DNA of 64,000 bases, from positions 3,780,001 through 3,844,000 of the forward strand of contig NZ_CP166625.1 in the NCBI RefSeq assembly GCF_041320595.1, read 5' to 3'. The DNA comes from Pleomorphomonas sp. PLEO (GTDB lineage: Bacteria; Pseudomonadota; Alphaproteobacteria; Rhizobiales; Pleomorphomonadaceae). This document shows positions 56,836 to 64,000 of the stretch, piece by piece (within the stretch, counting starts at the first letter, position 1; every line of letters starts with the position of its first letter). A model generated the notes under the pieces. The model had not been told where the DNA came from and did not search any database. It worked only from the letters and a program-made list of their open reading frames with translations. The translations under genes and the position numbers were made by a program.

Positions 56836-56866
56836 AGCCCCGGAATCCCTAAAGATTCCGAGGCTT
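56836..56866 (-). terminator. Hairpin between the GNAT and wrbA genes
   Basis: On the minus strand AGCCTCGGAATC pairs with GATTCCGGGGCT (one mismatch), followed by TTATTTGCTTTT. It lies 22 bp past the wrbA stop and just past the convergent GNAT stop, so it suits wrbA best. Confidence 0.65.
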
Positions 56867-56887
56867 GACGACGCGGTCGGACCGAAA

Positions 56888-57487
56888 TCAGCCGAACAGT
56901 TTGCCGGCGATCTTTGCGACGTGGGCGCCCTGATAGCGAGCCGCCTCCAGTTCGATCTCGGACGGCTGGCGCGAACCATCGCCATCGGTGATGGTCGATG
57001 CGCCGTAGGGCGAACCGCCCTTGACGGCCTCAACGCCCATCTGCCCCTGGAAGGCATAGGGAAGTCCGACATAGACCATGCCGTGATGCAGGAAAGTCGG
57101 GATCAGGCCGAGAATGGTCGACTCCTGGCCGCCATGCTGAGTGGCCGACGAGGTGAAGGCCGAGGCGACCTTGCCGACGAGCTTACCCTGGAACCAGAGA
57201 GCGCCGGTCTGGTCGAGGAAGTTGCGCATCTGCGAAGCGACGGTGCCGTACCGCGTCCCGGCACCAATGATGATCGCATCGTAATCGGCGAGTTCGTCGG
57301 GCTTGGCAATCGGTGCCGCCTGATCGATCTTGAAGTAGGACGCCTTGGCGACATCTTCGGGCACCAGCTCCGGCACGCGCTTCACATCAACCGTGGCGCC
57401 AGCAGAGCGGGCGCCCTCGGCGACGGCAGTGGCCATCGTCTCGATATGTCCGTATGCGGAATAGTAGAGTACAAGGACCTTGGCCAT
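56888..57487 (-). CDS. wrbA: NAD(P)H:quinone oxidoreductase, WrbA type
   Basis: A 199-residue flavodoxin-like enzyme that reduces quinones by two electrons and protects against oxidative stress. The FMN phosphate loop [12 protein letters not shown], the [18 protein letters not shown] segment, [10 protein letters not shown] and the [16 protein letters not shown] motif are characteristic of WrbA tetramers. Length matches. It is divergent from the LLM-oxidoreductase gene, and an inverted repeat in the gap may be a shared operator. Confidence 0.94.
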   Translation of the reverse strand: MAKVLVLYYSAYGHIETMATAVAEGARSAGATVDVKRVPELVPEDVAKASYFKIDQAAPIAKPDELADYDAIIIGAGTRYGTVASQMRNFLDQTGALWFQGKLVGKVASAFTSSATQHGGQESTILGLIPTFLHHGMVYVGLPYAFQGQMGVEAVKGGSPYGASTITDGDGSRQPSEIELEAARYQGAHVAKIAGKLFG

Positions 57488-57555
57488 TTAGAATGTTCCT
57501 CGATCAGAGCCGGGTTGCCGGCAAGGGTAGTGAGGTGAACTTATCCGTCCCAGTG

Positions 57556-57575
57556 ATTACGCAAAGTCACGTAAT
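57556..57575. promoter_or_regulatory. Inverted repeat in the wrbA / LLM-oxidoreductase promoter gap
   Basis: ATTACG (57556-57561) and CGTAAT (57570-57575) are perfect inverted copies spaced by 8 bp. The site is 69 bp from the wrbA start and 131 bp from the start of the divergent gene. HxlR- and MarR-type regulators often control quinone reductases through such sites; the regulator here is unknown. Confidence 0.4.
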
Positions 57576-57705
57576 GCGCGACACATCTTCCACTCACGAT
57601 GAACAATCTACCCCTTTCGCCGCCGTAGTTTGGCATCCAAATTGAGCGGATTGCGTTGCCTTCGGGCTTTACGGCACTCTGACTGCTCTTACCCAGGGAT
57701 CGACC

Positions 57706-58734
57706 ATGGAATTCGGTATCGACAGCTTCGTTTCGACCACCTGGACCCCAGCCAGTCAAACTGGCGATGCCGAGCGCATGGCGCGGCTCCTTGAGGAAAT
57801 CGAAACCGCAGAGGCTGCCGGACTCGACGTTTTCGCGATCGGCGAACATCACCGCGAGGAATACCTTGCCTCATCGCCGGCGACTATTCTGGCCGCCGCT
57901 GCTGCTCGCACGAAAAACATTCGCCTCGCCAGCGCCGTGACCGTGCTCAGTTCCGACGATCCGGTGCGGGTGTTCCAGCAGTTCGCCACATTGGATCTGA
58001 TTTCGAACGGCCGCGCTGAAATCATGGTTGGGCGCGGCTCATTCATCGAATCCTATCCCCTGTTTGGCTACGACCTCCGGAATTACGACGAACTGTTCAC
58101 CGAGAAGCTCGACCTGCTGCTGACCATCCGCGACAACATCAATGTCACCTGGTCAGGTAAGCATCGCGCGGCGCTTACTGGGCAAGGCGTCTATCCGAGG
58201 CCCGTCCAGAACCCATTGCCGGTCTATATCGGCGTCGGCGGCACGCCAGCTTCCTTCGCCCGCGCCGGCCTGATGGGCCTGCCTCTGGTGGTCGCCATTA
58301 TCGGCGGCGAACCGCACCGATTCCGGCCGCTGATAGACCTGTATCGGAAGGCGGGCGCCGAAGCCGGCCATTCCCCGGAAAAGCTCAGGGTCGGCGTTCA
58401 CGCGGTTGGTTTCCTCGCGGACACAACCGAAGAAGCTGCCGATGTCTACTGGCCCGGCTACGAGCGCACCTTCTCGAAGATCGGCCGCGAGCGCGGCTGG
58501 GGCCCCACAACGCGCGCCCAGTATGACGCTTTGCGCGGGCCGACCGGCGCACTGATGATCGGCAGCCCGGATGAGATCATCGCCAAGGTGCACCACGTCA
58601 ATGAATCGCTCGGCGGCATCGATCGGATTACCCTGCTGCTTCAAGGGGCAGAATTACCGCATGACGTGGCTCTCCACTCCATCGAACTGCTTGGCAACAA
58701 GGTAAAGCCGGCAGTCAATGGCGGCACTGCCTGA
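57706..58734 (+). CDS. LLM class flavin-dependent oxidoreductase
   Basis: A 342-residue, luciferase-like monooxygenase. EHHREEYLASSPA, DPVRVFQQFATLDLISNGRAEIMVGRG and VYIGVGGTPAS match the family that binds reduced FMN, often supplied by a separate flavin reductase. Substrates are diverse (alkanes, sulfonates, aromatics) and none is indicated. It is divergent from wrbA, another flavoprotein, with a common gap of 218 bp. A hairpin at 58751 follows it. Confidence 0.87.
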   Translation: MEFGIDSFVSTTWTPASQTGDAERMARLLEEIETAEAAGLDVFAIGEHHREEYLASSPATILAAAAARTKNIRLASAVTVLSSDDPVRVFQQFATLDLISNGRAEIMVGRGSFIESYPLFGYDLRNYDELFTEKLDLLLTIRDNINVTWSGKHRAALTGQGVYPRPVQNPLPVYIGVGGTPASFARAGLMGLPLVVAIIGGEPHRFRPLIDLYRKAGAEAGHSPEKLRVGVHAVGFLADTTEEAADVYWPGYERTFSKIGRERGWGPTTRAQYDALRGPTGALMIGSPDEIIAKVHHVNESLGGIDRITLLLQGAELPHDVALHSIELLGNKVKPAVNGGTA

Positions 58735-58750
58735 TCCCGCGATCGGCTTT

Positions 58751-58778
58751 ACGATGGCGGATGGGTCTCCGCCATCGT
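58751..58778 (+). terminator. Perfect 11-bp hairpin after the LLM-oxidoreductase gene
   Basis: ACGATGGCGGA (58751-58761) pairs with TCCGCCATCGT (58768-58778) around TGGGTC, 17 bp past the stop codon. No T-run follows, so it may be a weak terminator or an mRNA 3'-end stabiliser. Confidence 0.5.
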
Positions 58779-58870
58779 TCAGATCTGAAAGACGGCTTGC
58801 GAAAACGGGCAATATGAATCGTTTTTCCTTGCACTTATATAGACCTCTGACAAAACGTTCGGAGGCGATC

Positions 58871-59059
58871 ATGCTGGACATCCTGACCTTCTTCATCGCG
58901 CGCGAAGGCTTGCGCCGGCCCTCAACGATCCATACCGGAGCAGACGACCAGCATTTCTATGAGACGGCAGCGCCGCTTGCCGGCAAGATCCATGCAGCCA
59001 GACAACGGCTTGCCCACTGGCGGCATCGCCTGCCCAACCGCGAACCCGCCAGCGGCTGA
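58871..59059 (+). CDS. Small hypothetical protein (62 residues)
   Basis: I do not recognise this protein. It starts MLDILTFFIAREGLRRP, a short hydrophobic segment, followed by a basic, His-rich tail (HWRHRLPNREP) with about six His overall. GGAGG lies 5 bp before the ATG, and a TATATA-containing, AT-rich stretch at about 58830-58845 could be a promoter. The frame runs upstream to 58718, but those codons cross a hairpin. Length and composition could suit a small stress protein; reality as a gene is likely but unproven. Confidence 0.5.
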   Translation: MLDILTFFIAREGLRRPSTIHTGADDQHFYETAAPLAGKIHAARQRLAHWRHRLPNREPASG

Positions 59060-59119
59060 ACGACGAGTGATCGAGTCCGCCCGGCGCGGCGTTCGTGGCT
59101 GATCGAAGGGCGGAACAAG

Positions 59120-59152
59120 GGCATTTCCGGTGCCATATTCACCGGAAATGCC
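59120..59152. terminator. Perfect 13-bp inverted repeat between the small gene and the FAD oxidoreductase gene
   Basis: GGCATTTCCGGTG (59120-59132) is exactly complementary to CACCGGAAATGCC (59140-59152), with a 7-nt loop. It is placed between convergent genes, 61 bp past one stop and 89 bp from the other. Neither flank has a clean T-run. It could terminate both transcripts, or be a separate structural element. Confidence 0.5.
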
Positions 59153-59240
59153 GATCTCCCTCTGGCGCAATTCCTGGCGCGATATATTTTTTTCTGCAAT
59201 CGCTCTCCGTCCGGTGGCTCGCTTCCGCCGTTCTTGCCAT

Positions 59241-60419
59241 TCAGACGATGTTCTTTTCCCTGACCTTGCGTCCATCGCGCACGCGGGCGGGCGACAAGTC
59301 CGCAAGATCGAGGCTGCGGTAGCCACCGTAGACGATGAGTTCGGACAGACCGCGACCGACGGCGGGCGCCTGCTGCAAGCCGTGGCCAGAGAAGCCATTG
59401 GCCAGCAAAAAGTTAGGTACCTCGGGCATCGCACCGAGCAGCACGTTGTCGTCGTGGGCGCACATGTCGTAATAGCCAGCCCAGGCCGCCCCCGGCTTGA
59501 TGCGTTCGAAAGCGGGAACCCGCGTGGCAATGGTCGGCCAGATATGGTCCTCGAACAGGTTCCAGTCGACATCGAAATCGTCTTCGACTTCCGGATCGTC
59601 CTCACCCGAAGGTGCCCAGCCGCAGATGAAGCCGTCACTGTCGCCGCGTACATAGGTGCCGTTGGGGTCGATCAGCAGCGGACAACGCTCGATCCGATCC
59701 TCGGACTTGAAGGTGAAGATCATCCGCTTCTTCACCTCGATTGGAATGTCGATGCCAGCCGTGGCGGCGAGCTTGCGCCCGTCGGCACCGGAGGCATTGA
59801 TCACCGTGCCGGCATTGATCACCTCGCCGTCTTCGAGACGAACGCCAATTGCCTTGCCACTTTCCACCTCGATGGCAGCGGCACGAGCCGGCCGATAGTC
59901 GATGCCCAGCGAACGCGCCTTCTTGCGGAAGGCCTGCATCATGCCATAGCCGTCGAACCACCCCTCGCCGCTGCGGCCGAAACAACCGGCCGAGACATCG
60001 TCAACGCTGAGCCAAGGAAAAGTGGCGGTCAGATCACCCGGTTCCAGGAAAGCGATGTCGGCGCCGAGTTCGACCTGTAACTTGTGGTTCTCGACGAGTG
60101 TTTCGCGCCCCGCGTCAGTGGCGAGAAAGAGATACCCGTCCTCGTGGAAGCCGATGTCGGGCCTGTCACCATCCACGTCGAGAATATCGCCTATATTCCT
60201 AATGAATTCAATTCCATATAGGGATATCTTAATGTTAACCGCAGTGGAGAACTGCTGCCGGATCGATGCTGCTGAAAGGGCCGATGCGCATTTGCGGTAG
60301 GAGGGATCCTTCTCCAGCACCAGCACCTTGCCGGAGAAATCGGGATTGGAGGCCAAATGATAGGCTGCCGACGACCCCGTCACGGCGCCGCCGACGATCA
60401 CGACATCATAGTGAGCCAT
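59241..60419 (-). CDS. FAD-dependent oxidoreductase (D-amino-acid oxidase/GlpO-like DAO family)
   Basis: A 392-residue flavoprotein. The FAD-binding Rossmann motif is VIVGGAVTGSSAAYHL at the N-terminus (about 8-23), followed by VLVLEKD. The C-terminal part with LANGFSGHGLQQAPAVGRGLSELI is the DAO signature seen in sarcosine oxidase, glycine oxidase and related amine oxidases. The substrate is not evident. I start at MAHYDVVIVGG. The stretch 60190-60245, coding for NIKISLYGIEFIRNI, is notably AT-rich against the rest of the gene. It follows metG after a gap of about 220 bp with a hairpin. Confidence 0.88.
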   Translation of the reverse strand: MAHYDVVIVGGAVTGSSAAYHLASNPDFSGKVLVLEKDPSYRKCASALSAASIRQQFSTAVNIKISLYGIEFIRNIGDILDVDGDRPDIGFHEDGYLFLATDAGRETLVENHKLQVELGADIAFLEPGDLTATFPWLSVDDVSAGCFGRSGEGWFDGYGMMQAFRKKARSLGIDYRPARAAAIEVESGKAIGVRLEDGEVINAGTVINASGADGRKLAATAGIDIPIEVKKRMIFTFKSEDRIERCPLLIDPNGTYVRGDSDGFICGWAPSGEDDPEVEDDFDVDWNLFEDHIWPTIATRVPAFERIKPGAAWAGYYDMCAHDDNVLLGAMPEVPNFLLANGFSGHGLQQAPAVGRGLSELIVYGGYRSLDLADLSPARVRDGRKVREKNIV

Positions 60420-60595
60420 TTGAGAACCTGATTGCCTTCGGGCATACGATCCGCCCTGTGTGGCCATCAGAAATTCAGCCACCGCCGCTGTCAAGCAGGC
60501 GGCAGCTCAACGCTCCAGCAAGCACTGCACAAAGATTACGCCAATGCCTTCGCAGGTAGCTTCGACTGGCGTTTCACGATCCTGGACTGATTTTA

Positions 60596-60621
60596 CCCCG
60601 GGCAATGGCGCTCACCCGGGG
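60596..60621. terminator. GC hairpin between metG and the FAD oxidoreductase gene
   Basis: CCCCGGG (60596-60602) pairs with CCCGGGG (60615-60621) around a 12-nt loop, 19 bp past the metG stop. No good T-run follows on the minus strand, so termination is uncertain. Confidence 0.4.
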
Positions 60622-60639
60622 CTTTCACCGCTCTCAGTC

Positions 60640-62184
60640 TTAGTCGGCCGTCTTTTCCACGTAGCGCGGGAAAATGCCGACAGGTGCCGGCAGAGCGACA
60701 TCGCCGGAAAGTGCCCCACCCTCGCCCAAACTGTCGAAGGCGCGTCGATCCGCCGCCACCGCCAGCAGATCGAGCAGCTTCTCCATGGACGTCGGCATCA
60801 CCGGCTGGATCAAGATGGCGACGTTGCGAAGCAACTCGGCGGTCACCCACATGATGGTGGCAAAGCGTGCCTCATCGGTCTTGCGGACCGTCCAGGGCGC
60901 TTCGCCATCGAAATAGCGGTTGGCCTCACCGAGCACCGCCCAGATGGCGTTGAGTGCCTGATGGATCTGCTGGCCGTGGATCGCCTCGCGGCAGGTCGGC
61001 AACAGACTATAGACGCTCTGAAGGATAGCCTTATCGGCGTCGGTCAGCGGCCCCGGCGCCGGCAGCACGCCGCCAAGGTTCTTGGCGATCATCGACAGCG
61101 AGCGTTGTGCGAGGTTGCCAAGATTGTTGGCAAGGTCGGCGTTCATGCGTCCGACAATCGCCTCGTGGCTGTAGTTGCCATCCTGGCCGAAGGAGACCTC
61201 GCGCAGGAAAAAGTAACGCACTGGGTCGAGGCCGTAGGCATCGACCATCTCCTGCGGGCCGACGACATTGCCGACCGACTTCGACATCTTCTCGCCGCGG
61301 TTGAACAAGAAACCGTGGGCGTAAACACGCTTCGGCAACGGTACGCCAGCGCTCATCAGGAAAGCCGGCCAATAGACGGTATGGAAGCGGACGATGTCCT
61401 TGCCGATGATGTGCAGGGCCGGCCAGAACTTCTGGAACAGCTCGCTGTCGGTGTTGGGGTAACCCAGCGCCGTGATGTAGTTGGTGAGGGCGTCGACCCA
61501 GACATACATGACGTGCTTGTCATTGCCCGGCACCGGGATACCCCAGTCGAAGGTGGTGCGGGAGATGGAGAGGTCCTTTAGCCCACCCTTGACGAAGCTC
61601 ATCACCTCGTTTCGCCGTTCATCCGGGCCGATGAAATCGGGCTGATCCTCATAAAGCTTCAGGAGCTTTTCCTGATAGGCACTCAAACGGAAGAAATAGC
61701 TCTCCTCCTCCACCCATTCGACGGGCGTGCCCTGCGGGCCGAAGCGGATGCCTTCATCGGAGACGATGATCTCTTCTTCGCCGTAGTAGGCCTCGTCGCG
61801 CACCGAATACCAGCCGGCATATTTATTGAGATAGATGTCGCCGTTGGCCTCCATCGCCTTCCAGATCGCCTGGCAGGCAACGCGATGACGCTCTTCGCTG
61901 GTGCGGATGAAGTCGTCGTTGGAGAGATTCAGGAGGCTGGCCATCTCCAGAAAACGGGCCGAGTTGCGATCGGCGAGCTCGCGGGCGGTGATGCCCTCCT
62001 TGCGCGCCGTCTGCAGCATCTTGATGCCGTGTTCATCCGTGCCCGTCAGGAAGCGGACATCATAGCCGTCGAGCCGCATGAACCGCGCCATCACGTCAGT
62101 CGCCATCGCTTCGTAAGCATGACCGATGTGAGGAGCCCCGTTGGGGTAGCTGATCGCGGTTGTGATGTAGAACGTCGGTTTCAT
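60640..62184 (-). CDS. metG: Methionyl-tRNA synthetase
   Basis: A 514-residue class I aminoacyl-tRNA synthetase that charges initiator and elongator tRNA(Met). The HIGH motif is PHIGHAYE (H19-H22) and the KMSKS loop is [10 protein letters not shown] (about 299-303). [13 protein letters not shown]-like [13 protein letters not shown] lies between. Its zinc-binding cysteine knuckle is missing, the type found in many alphaproteobacteria and Gram-positives, and no C-terminal tRNA-binding extension is present. It follows holB with an 87-bp gap. tatD, which often comes next in rhizobia, is not here. Confidence 0.96.
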   Translation of the reverse strand: MKPTFYITTAISYPNGAPHIGHAYEAMATDVMARFMRLDGYDVRFLTGTDEHGIKMLQTARKEGITARELADRNSARFLEMASLLNLSNDDFIRTSEERHRVACQAIWKAMEANGDIYLNKYAGWYSVRDEAYYGEEEIIVSDEGIRFGPQGTPVEWVEEESYFFRLSAYQEKLLKLYEDQPDFIGPDERRNEVMSFVKGGLKDLSISRTTFDWGIPVPGNDKHVMYVWVDALTNYITALGYPNTDSELFQKFWPALHIIGKDIVRFHTVYWPAFLMSAGVPLPKRVYAHGFLFNRGEKMSKSVGNVVGPQEMVDAYGLDPVRYFFLREVSFGQDGNYSHEAIVGRMNADLANNLGNLAQRSLSMIAKNLGGVLPAPGPLTDADKAILQSVYSLLPTCREAIHGQQIHQALNAIWAVLGEANRYFDGEAPWTVRKTDEARFATIMWVTAELLRNVAILIQPVMPTSMEKLLDLLAVAADRRAFDSLGEGGALSGDVALPAPVGIFPRYVEKTAD

Positions 62185-62271
62185 GAGTTCGCTTCAGGGT
62201 TTCGATGGTGCCGGACGGAAGGTCGCAAGGCGCGTCCTAGGGGAACGCCGACGGCACACTCTTGTGAATAG

Positions 62272-63324
62272 CTACTTCGCTACACATCCCGCAAGGCTTT
62301 GCATCATCGAAATGACAGCCTGCCGGCGATCTAGGTTGATGCCATCTGTCTCGGCGACGATGCGATTCACCGTTTCCCAAGCGATGGCATAGCCATTGAG
62401 GCGGTCAACACTCCCCCTCAGCGTCAGGCGCATGTGCTCGGAGAGCCAGCCGCGAGCCAGGTCGGCGCAAAGATCGAAACTGTCGCCCCCCTTGCGACCA
62501 GCGACCGCGTCGGCAAAGCGATAAAGGCGCGGTCGGTCGAGACGCGGAAATCCGTCCACCAAGGTCTGAAACAGCCGATAGACATCGAGACCGTCGTTCT
62601 CGATGCATTCGATCGCTCGCCGCACCGAGCCTTCTGCCAAGGCCGCCAGCGCCGGTTTGTCGCCCTCGGCGACCGTCAGGCCTAGCGACGTCAAGGCCGC
62701 GTCGAGATCGTCGGGGCCGAGTGGATCAAGGGAAAGCCGCCGGCAGCGCGAGCGAATGGTCGGCAGCAGCCGACCCGGCGCGTGCGACAGCACCAGGAAC
62801 AGCGACCGCTTTGGCGGCTCCTCCAGCATCTTCAGCAGCGCATTGGCCGCCGAGATATTCATGTCGTCGGCCGCGTCGACGATGGCGATGCGATAGCCGT
62901 CGATACCGGCGGCATTGCCGAAGAAAGTCACCGTCCTGCGGATCTCGTCGACGGTCAGCTGTGTCTTGACCTTCTTGGTCTTGTCGTCCCAAGGGCGGCG
63001 GAGGTGCAAGAGATTGGGATGGGCGCCAGTCGCCACCATGGCGGCGACGCGATCGCTTGCCGGCAGCAGACCGGCGGTGGGCGGAGGCGCCTTCGTCGGA
63101 TCGGGGTGGCTCAGCACGAAGCGAGCGAAGCGGAAGGCCAGCGTGGCCTTGCCGATGCCCTTCGGTCCGGTCAAGAGAATGGCGTGGTGCAAGCGACCGC
63201 CGGTGTAGCCCTCATGCAGTTCGGCGGCAGCGACCGAATGGCCGATCAGCTCCGTCTGTTCGCGCGGCAGCGGCAACCCTTCCAGCCAATCGGCCTCGGT
63301 GGCGCGATCGTCCTCAATCGCCAC
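62272..63324 (-). CDS. holB: DNA polymerase III, delta' subunit
   Basis: A 350-residue AAA+ clamp-loader subunit. Walker A is GPKGIGKATLA (about 53-63), ANALLKMLEEPPKRSLFL is the conserved segment preceding the arginine sensor, and IRSRCRRL contains the trans-acting Arg. A three-domain clamp-loader plan is consistent with the length. Its zinc-binding cysteines appear to be absent. It overlaps the tmk 3' end by 11 bp, so translation may be coupled. The tmk-holB-metG order is typical of rhizobia. Confidence 0.94.
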   Translation of the reverse strand: MAIEDDRATEADWLEGLPLPREQTELIGHSVAAAELHEGYTGGRLHHAILLTGPKGIGKATLAFRFARFVLSHPDPTKAPPPTAGLLPASDRVAAMVATGAHPNLLHLRRPWDDKTKKVKTQLTVDEIRRTVTFFGNAAGIDGYRIAIVDAADDMNISAANALLKMLEEPPKRSLFLVLSHAPGRLLPTIRSRCRRLSLDPLGPDDLDAALTSLGLTVAEGDKPALAALAEGSVRRAIECIENDGLDVYRLFQTLVDGFPRLDRPRLYRFADAVAGRKGGDSFDLCADLARGWLSEHMRLTLRGSVDRLNGYAIAWETVNRIVAETDGINLDRRQAVISMMQSLAGCVAK

Positions 63325-63973
63325 GGGCGCCCTCCCCGTCGAGCTTAAAGCGGCTTGTCACCAGCGCCAGGATTTCGGCGGACACCACGTCCTTCTCCCG
63401 GCTACCATCGACGACGACACAACGCTCAGGAAAGCGGTCGGCCAGCGCCAGGAAGCCTCGGCGGCGTGCTTCGTGTACGGCGACGGCGTCGCTTTCGAAC
63501 CGATCGGCGCCCTCGGAGCGATGACCAACCCGAGCGAGCCCGACCGACACTGGCACATCGATGATGATTGTGAGATCGGGAATCGTGGAGCCGATGGCGG
63601 CGTCGACAAGGCCATCGACAACATCGGCCGACAGTCCTCCAGCGGTCCCCTGATAGACGCGGCTCGAATCGGCGAAACGGTCACAGATCACGACGGCGCC
63701 GCGCCCGAGCGACGGTTCGATGAGCTCGGCAACATGGTCAATGCGGGCAGCGGCGAACAGATAGGCCTCACCGAGCACGCCAAGCGGCTTGACCCGGCCG
63801 GACAGGAGAAGACCGCGAATGGTCTCGGCCGCCGGCGAACCTCCCGGCTCGCGCGTCAGCACCACGTCGAGGCCACGCGCCTCCAGAGCCGCGGCTAGGC
63901 GCTTCGACTGTGTTGACTTGCCGGTGCCTTCGCCGCCCTCGAAAGTGACGAACCTACCCCTGGTGCCGCCCAC
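63314..63973 (-). CDS. tmk: Thymidylate kinase
   Basis: A 219-residue P-loop kinase that phosphorylates dTMP to dTDP. The P-loop is FEGGEGTGKSTQ (about 11-22), the DR(F/Y) motif is ICDRFADSSRVYQG, and LTREPGGSPAAE precedes. Length is as in other bacteria. The start codon is GTG with GGGAG about 8 bp upstream. Only 27 bp of upstream sequence remain in the window; in related genomes a D-alanyl-D-alanine carboxypeptidase gene often precedes, but this cannot be seen here. Confidence 0.95.
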   Translation of the reverse strand: MGGTRGRFVTFEGGEGTGKSTQSKRLAAALEARGLDVVLTREPGGSPAAETIRGLLLSGRVKPLGVLGEAYLFAAARIDHVAELIEPSLGRGAVVICDRFADSSRVYQGTAGGLSADVVDGLVDAAIGSTIPDLTIIIDVPVSVGLARVGHRSEGADRFESDAVAVHEARRRGFLALADRFPERCVVVDGSREKDVVSAEILALVTSRFKLDGEGARGD

Positions 63974-64000
63974 GCAATGCTCCCAAGTTCACGATATCCT

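Overview
This 64 kb, GC-rich window reads as chromosomal core of an alphaproteobacterium in the Hyphomicrobiales (Rhizobiales). The supporting features are a phosphatidylcholine synthase of the Pcs type, a complete 14-gene nuoA-N operon followed by birA and an RNase J gene, an M48 protease-dsbA-aroQ-accB-accC block, tmk-holB-metG, a cysteine synthase-alaX-sseA block, and an intergenic palindromic element resembling the RIME-like repeats of rhizobia. Genus cannot be fixed by eye. I see no rRNA, tRNA, insertion sequence, phage, CRISPR array or plasmid function, so this is mostly housekeeping DNA with a few less ordinary genes.

Layout. 0.15-4.1 kb (minus): cell-wall genes, penicillin-binding protein 1A and an AMIN-type amidase. 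4.1-4.9 kb: an 800-bp non-coding stretch containing the leader of rne. 4.9-8.0 kb (plus): RNase E and a small gamma-glutamylcyclotransferase-fold protein. 8.0-9.3 kb (minus): an aminotransferase. 9.3-14.0 kb (plus): M48 protease, DsbA-like thioredoxin, 3-dehydroquinase, and the biotin carboxyl carrier and biotin carboxylase of acetyl-CoA carboxylase. 14.0-25.5 kb (minus): pncB, a TerC protein, pcs, a DUF2182 membrane protein, an OmpA-type protein with Pro/Glu repeats, a lipid A-type acyltransferase, a TadG-like von Willebrand protein, RNase J and BirA. 25.5-40.8 kb (minus): respiratory complex I, with one extra small membrane protein between nuoI and nuoH. 41-46.8 kb (plus): threonine dehydratase, RDD protein, leucyl/arginyl-protein transferase, cysteine synthase, AlaX-type editing protein and mercaptopyruvate sulfurtransferase. 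46.7-51.4 kb: DUF502, a SPOR-like protein, a lipoprotein, RimO and an EF-hand protein on alternating strands. 51.5-56.2 kb (minus): nrdR-ribD followed by ureide genes (uraD, allantoate amidohydrolase, M20 hydrolase). 56.3-59.1 kb: GNAT, WrbA, an LLM flavin oxidoreductase and a 62-residue protein. 59.2-64.0 kb (minus): an FAD oxidoreductase, then metG, holB and tmk.

How they work together. Several groups are functional units. AccB and AccC need BirA for biotinylation. The nuo genes overlap or are closely spaced and build complex I. RNase E and RNase J, two mRNA-decay nucleases, are both encoded here. uraD, the allantoate amidohydrolase and the M20 gene overlap by 4 bp each and form a translationally coupled ureide-catabolic unit. 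Envelope genes (mrcA, amidase, OmpA, acyltransferase, Pcs) are clustered loosely.

I did not find a clear undescribed system. The best leads are the histidine-rich loop in NuoL, the small membrane protein inside the nuo operon, the repeat-bearing OmpA protein, the compositionally odd TadG-like gene, the RIME-like element overlapping the alaX stop codon, and strong inverted repeats in the rne leader and at 59.1 kb.
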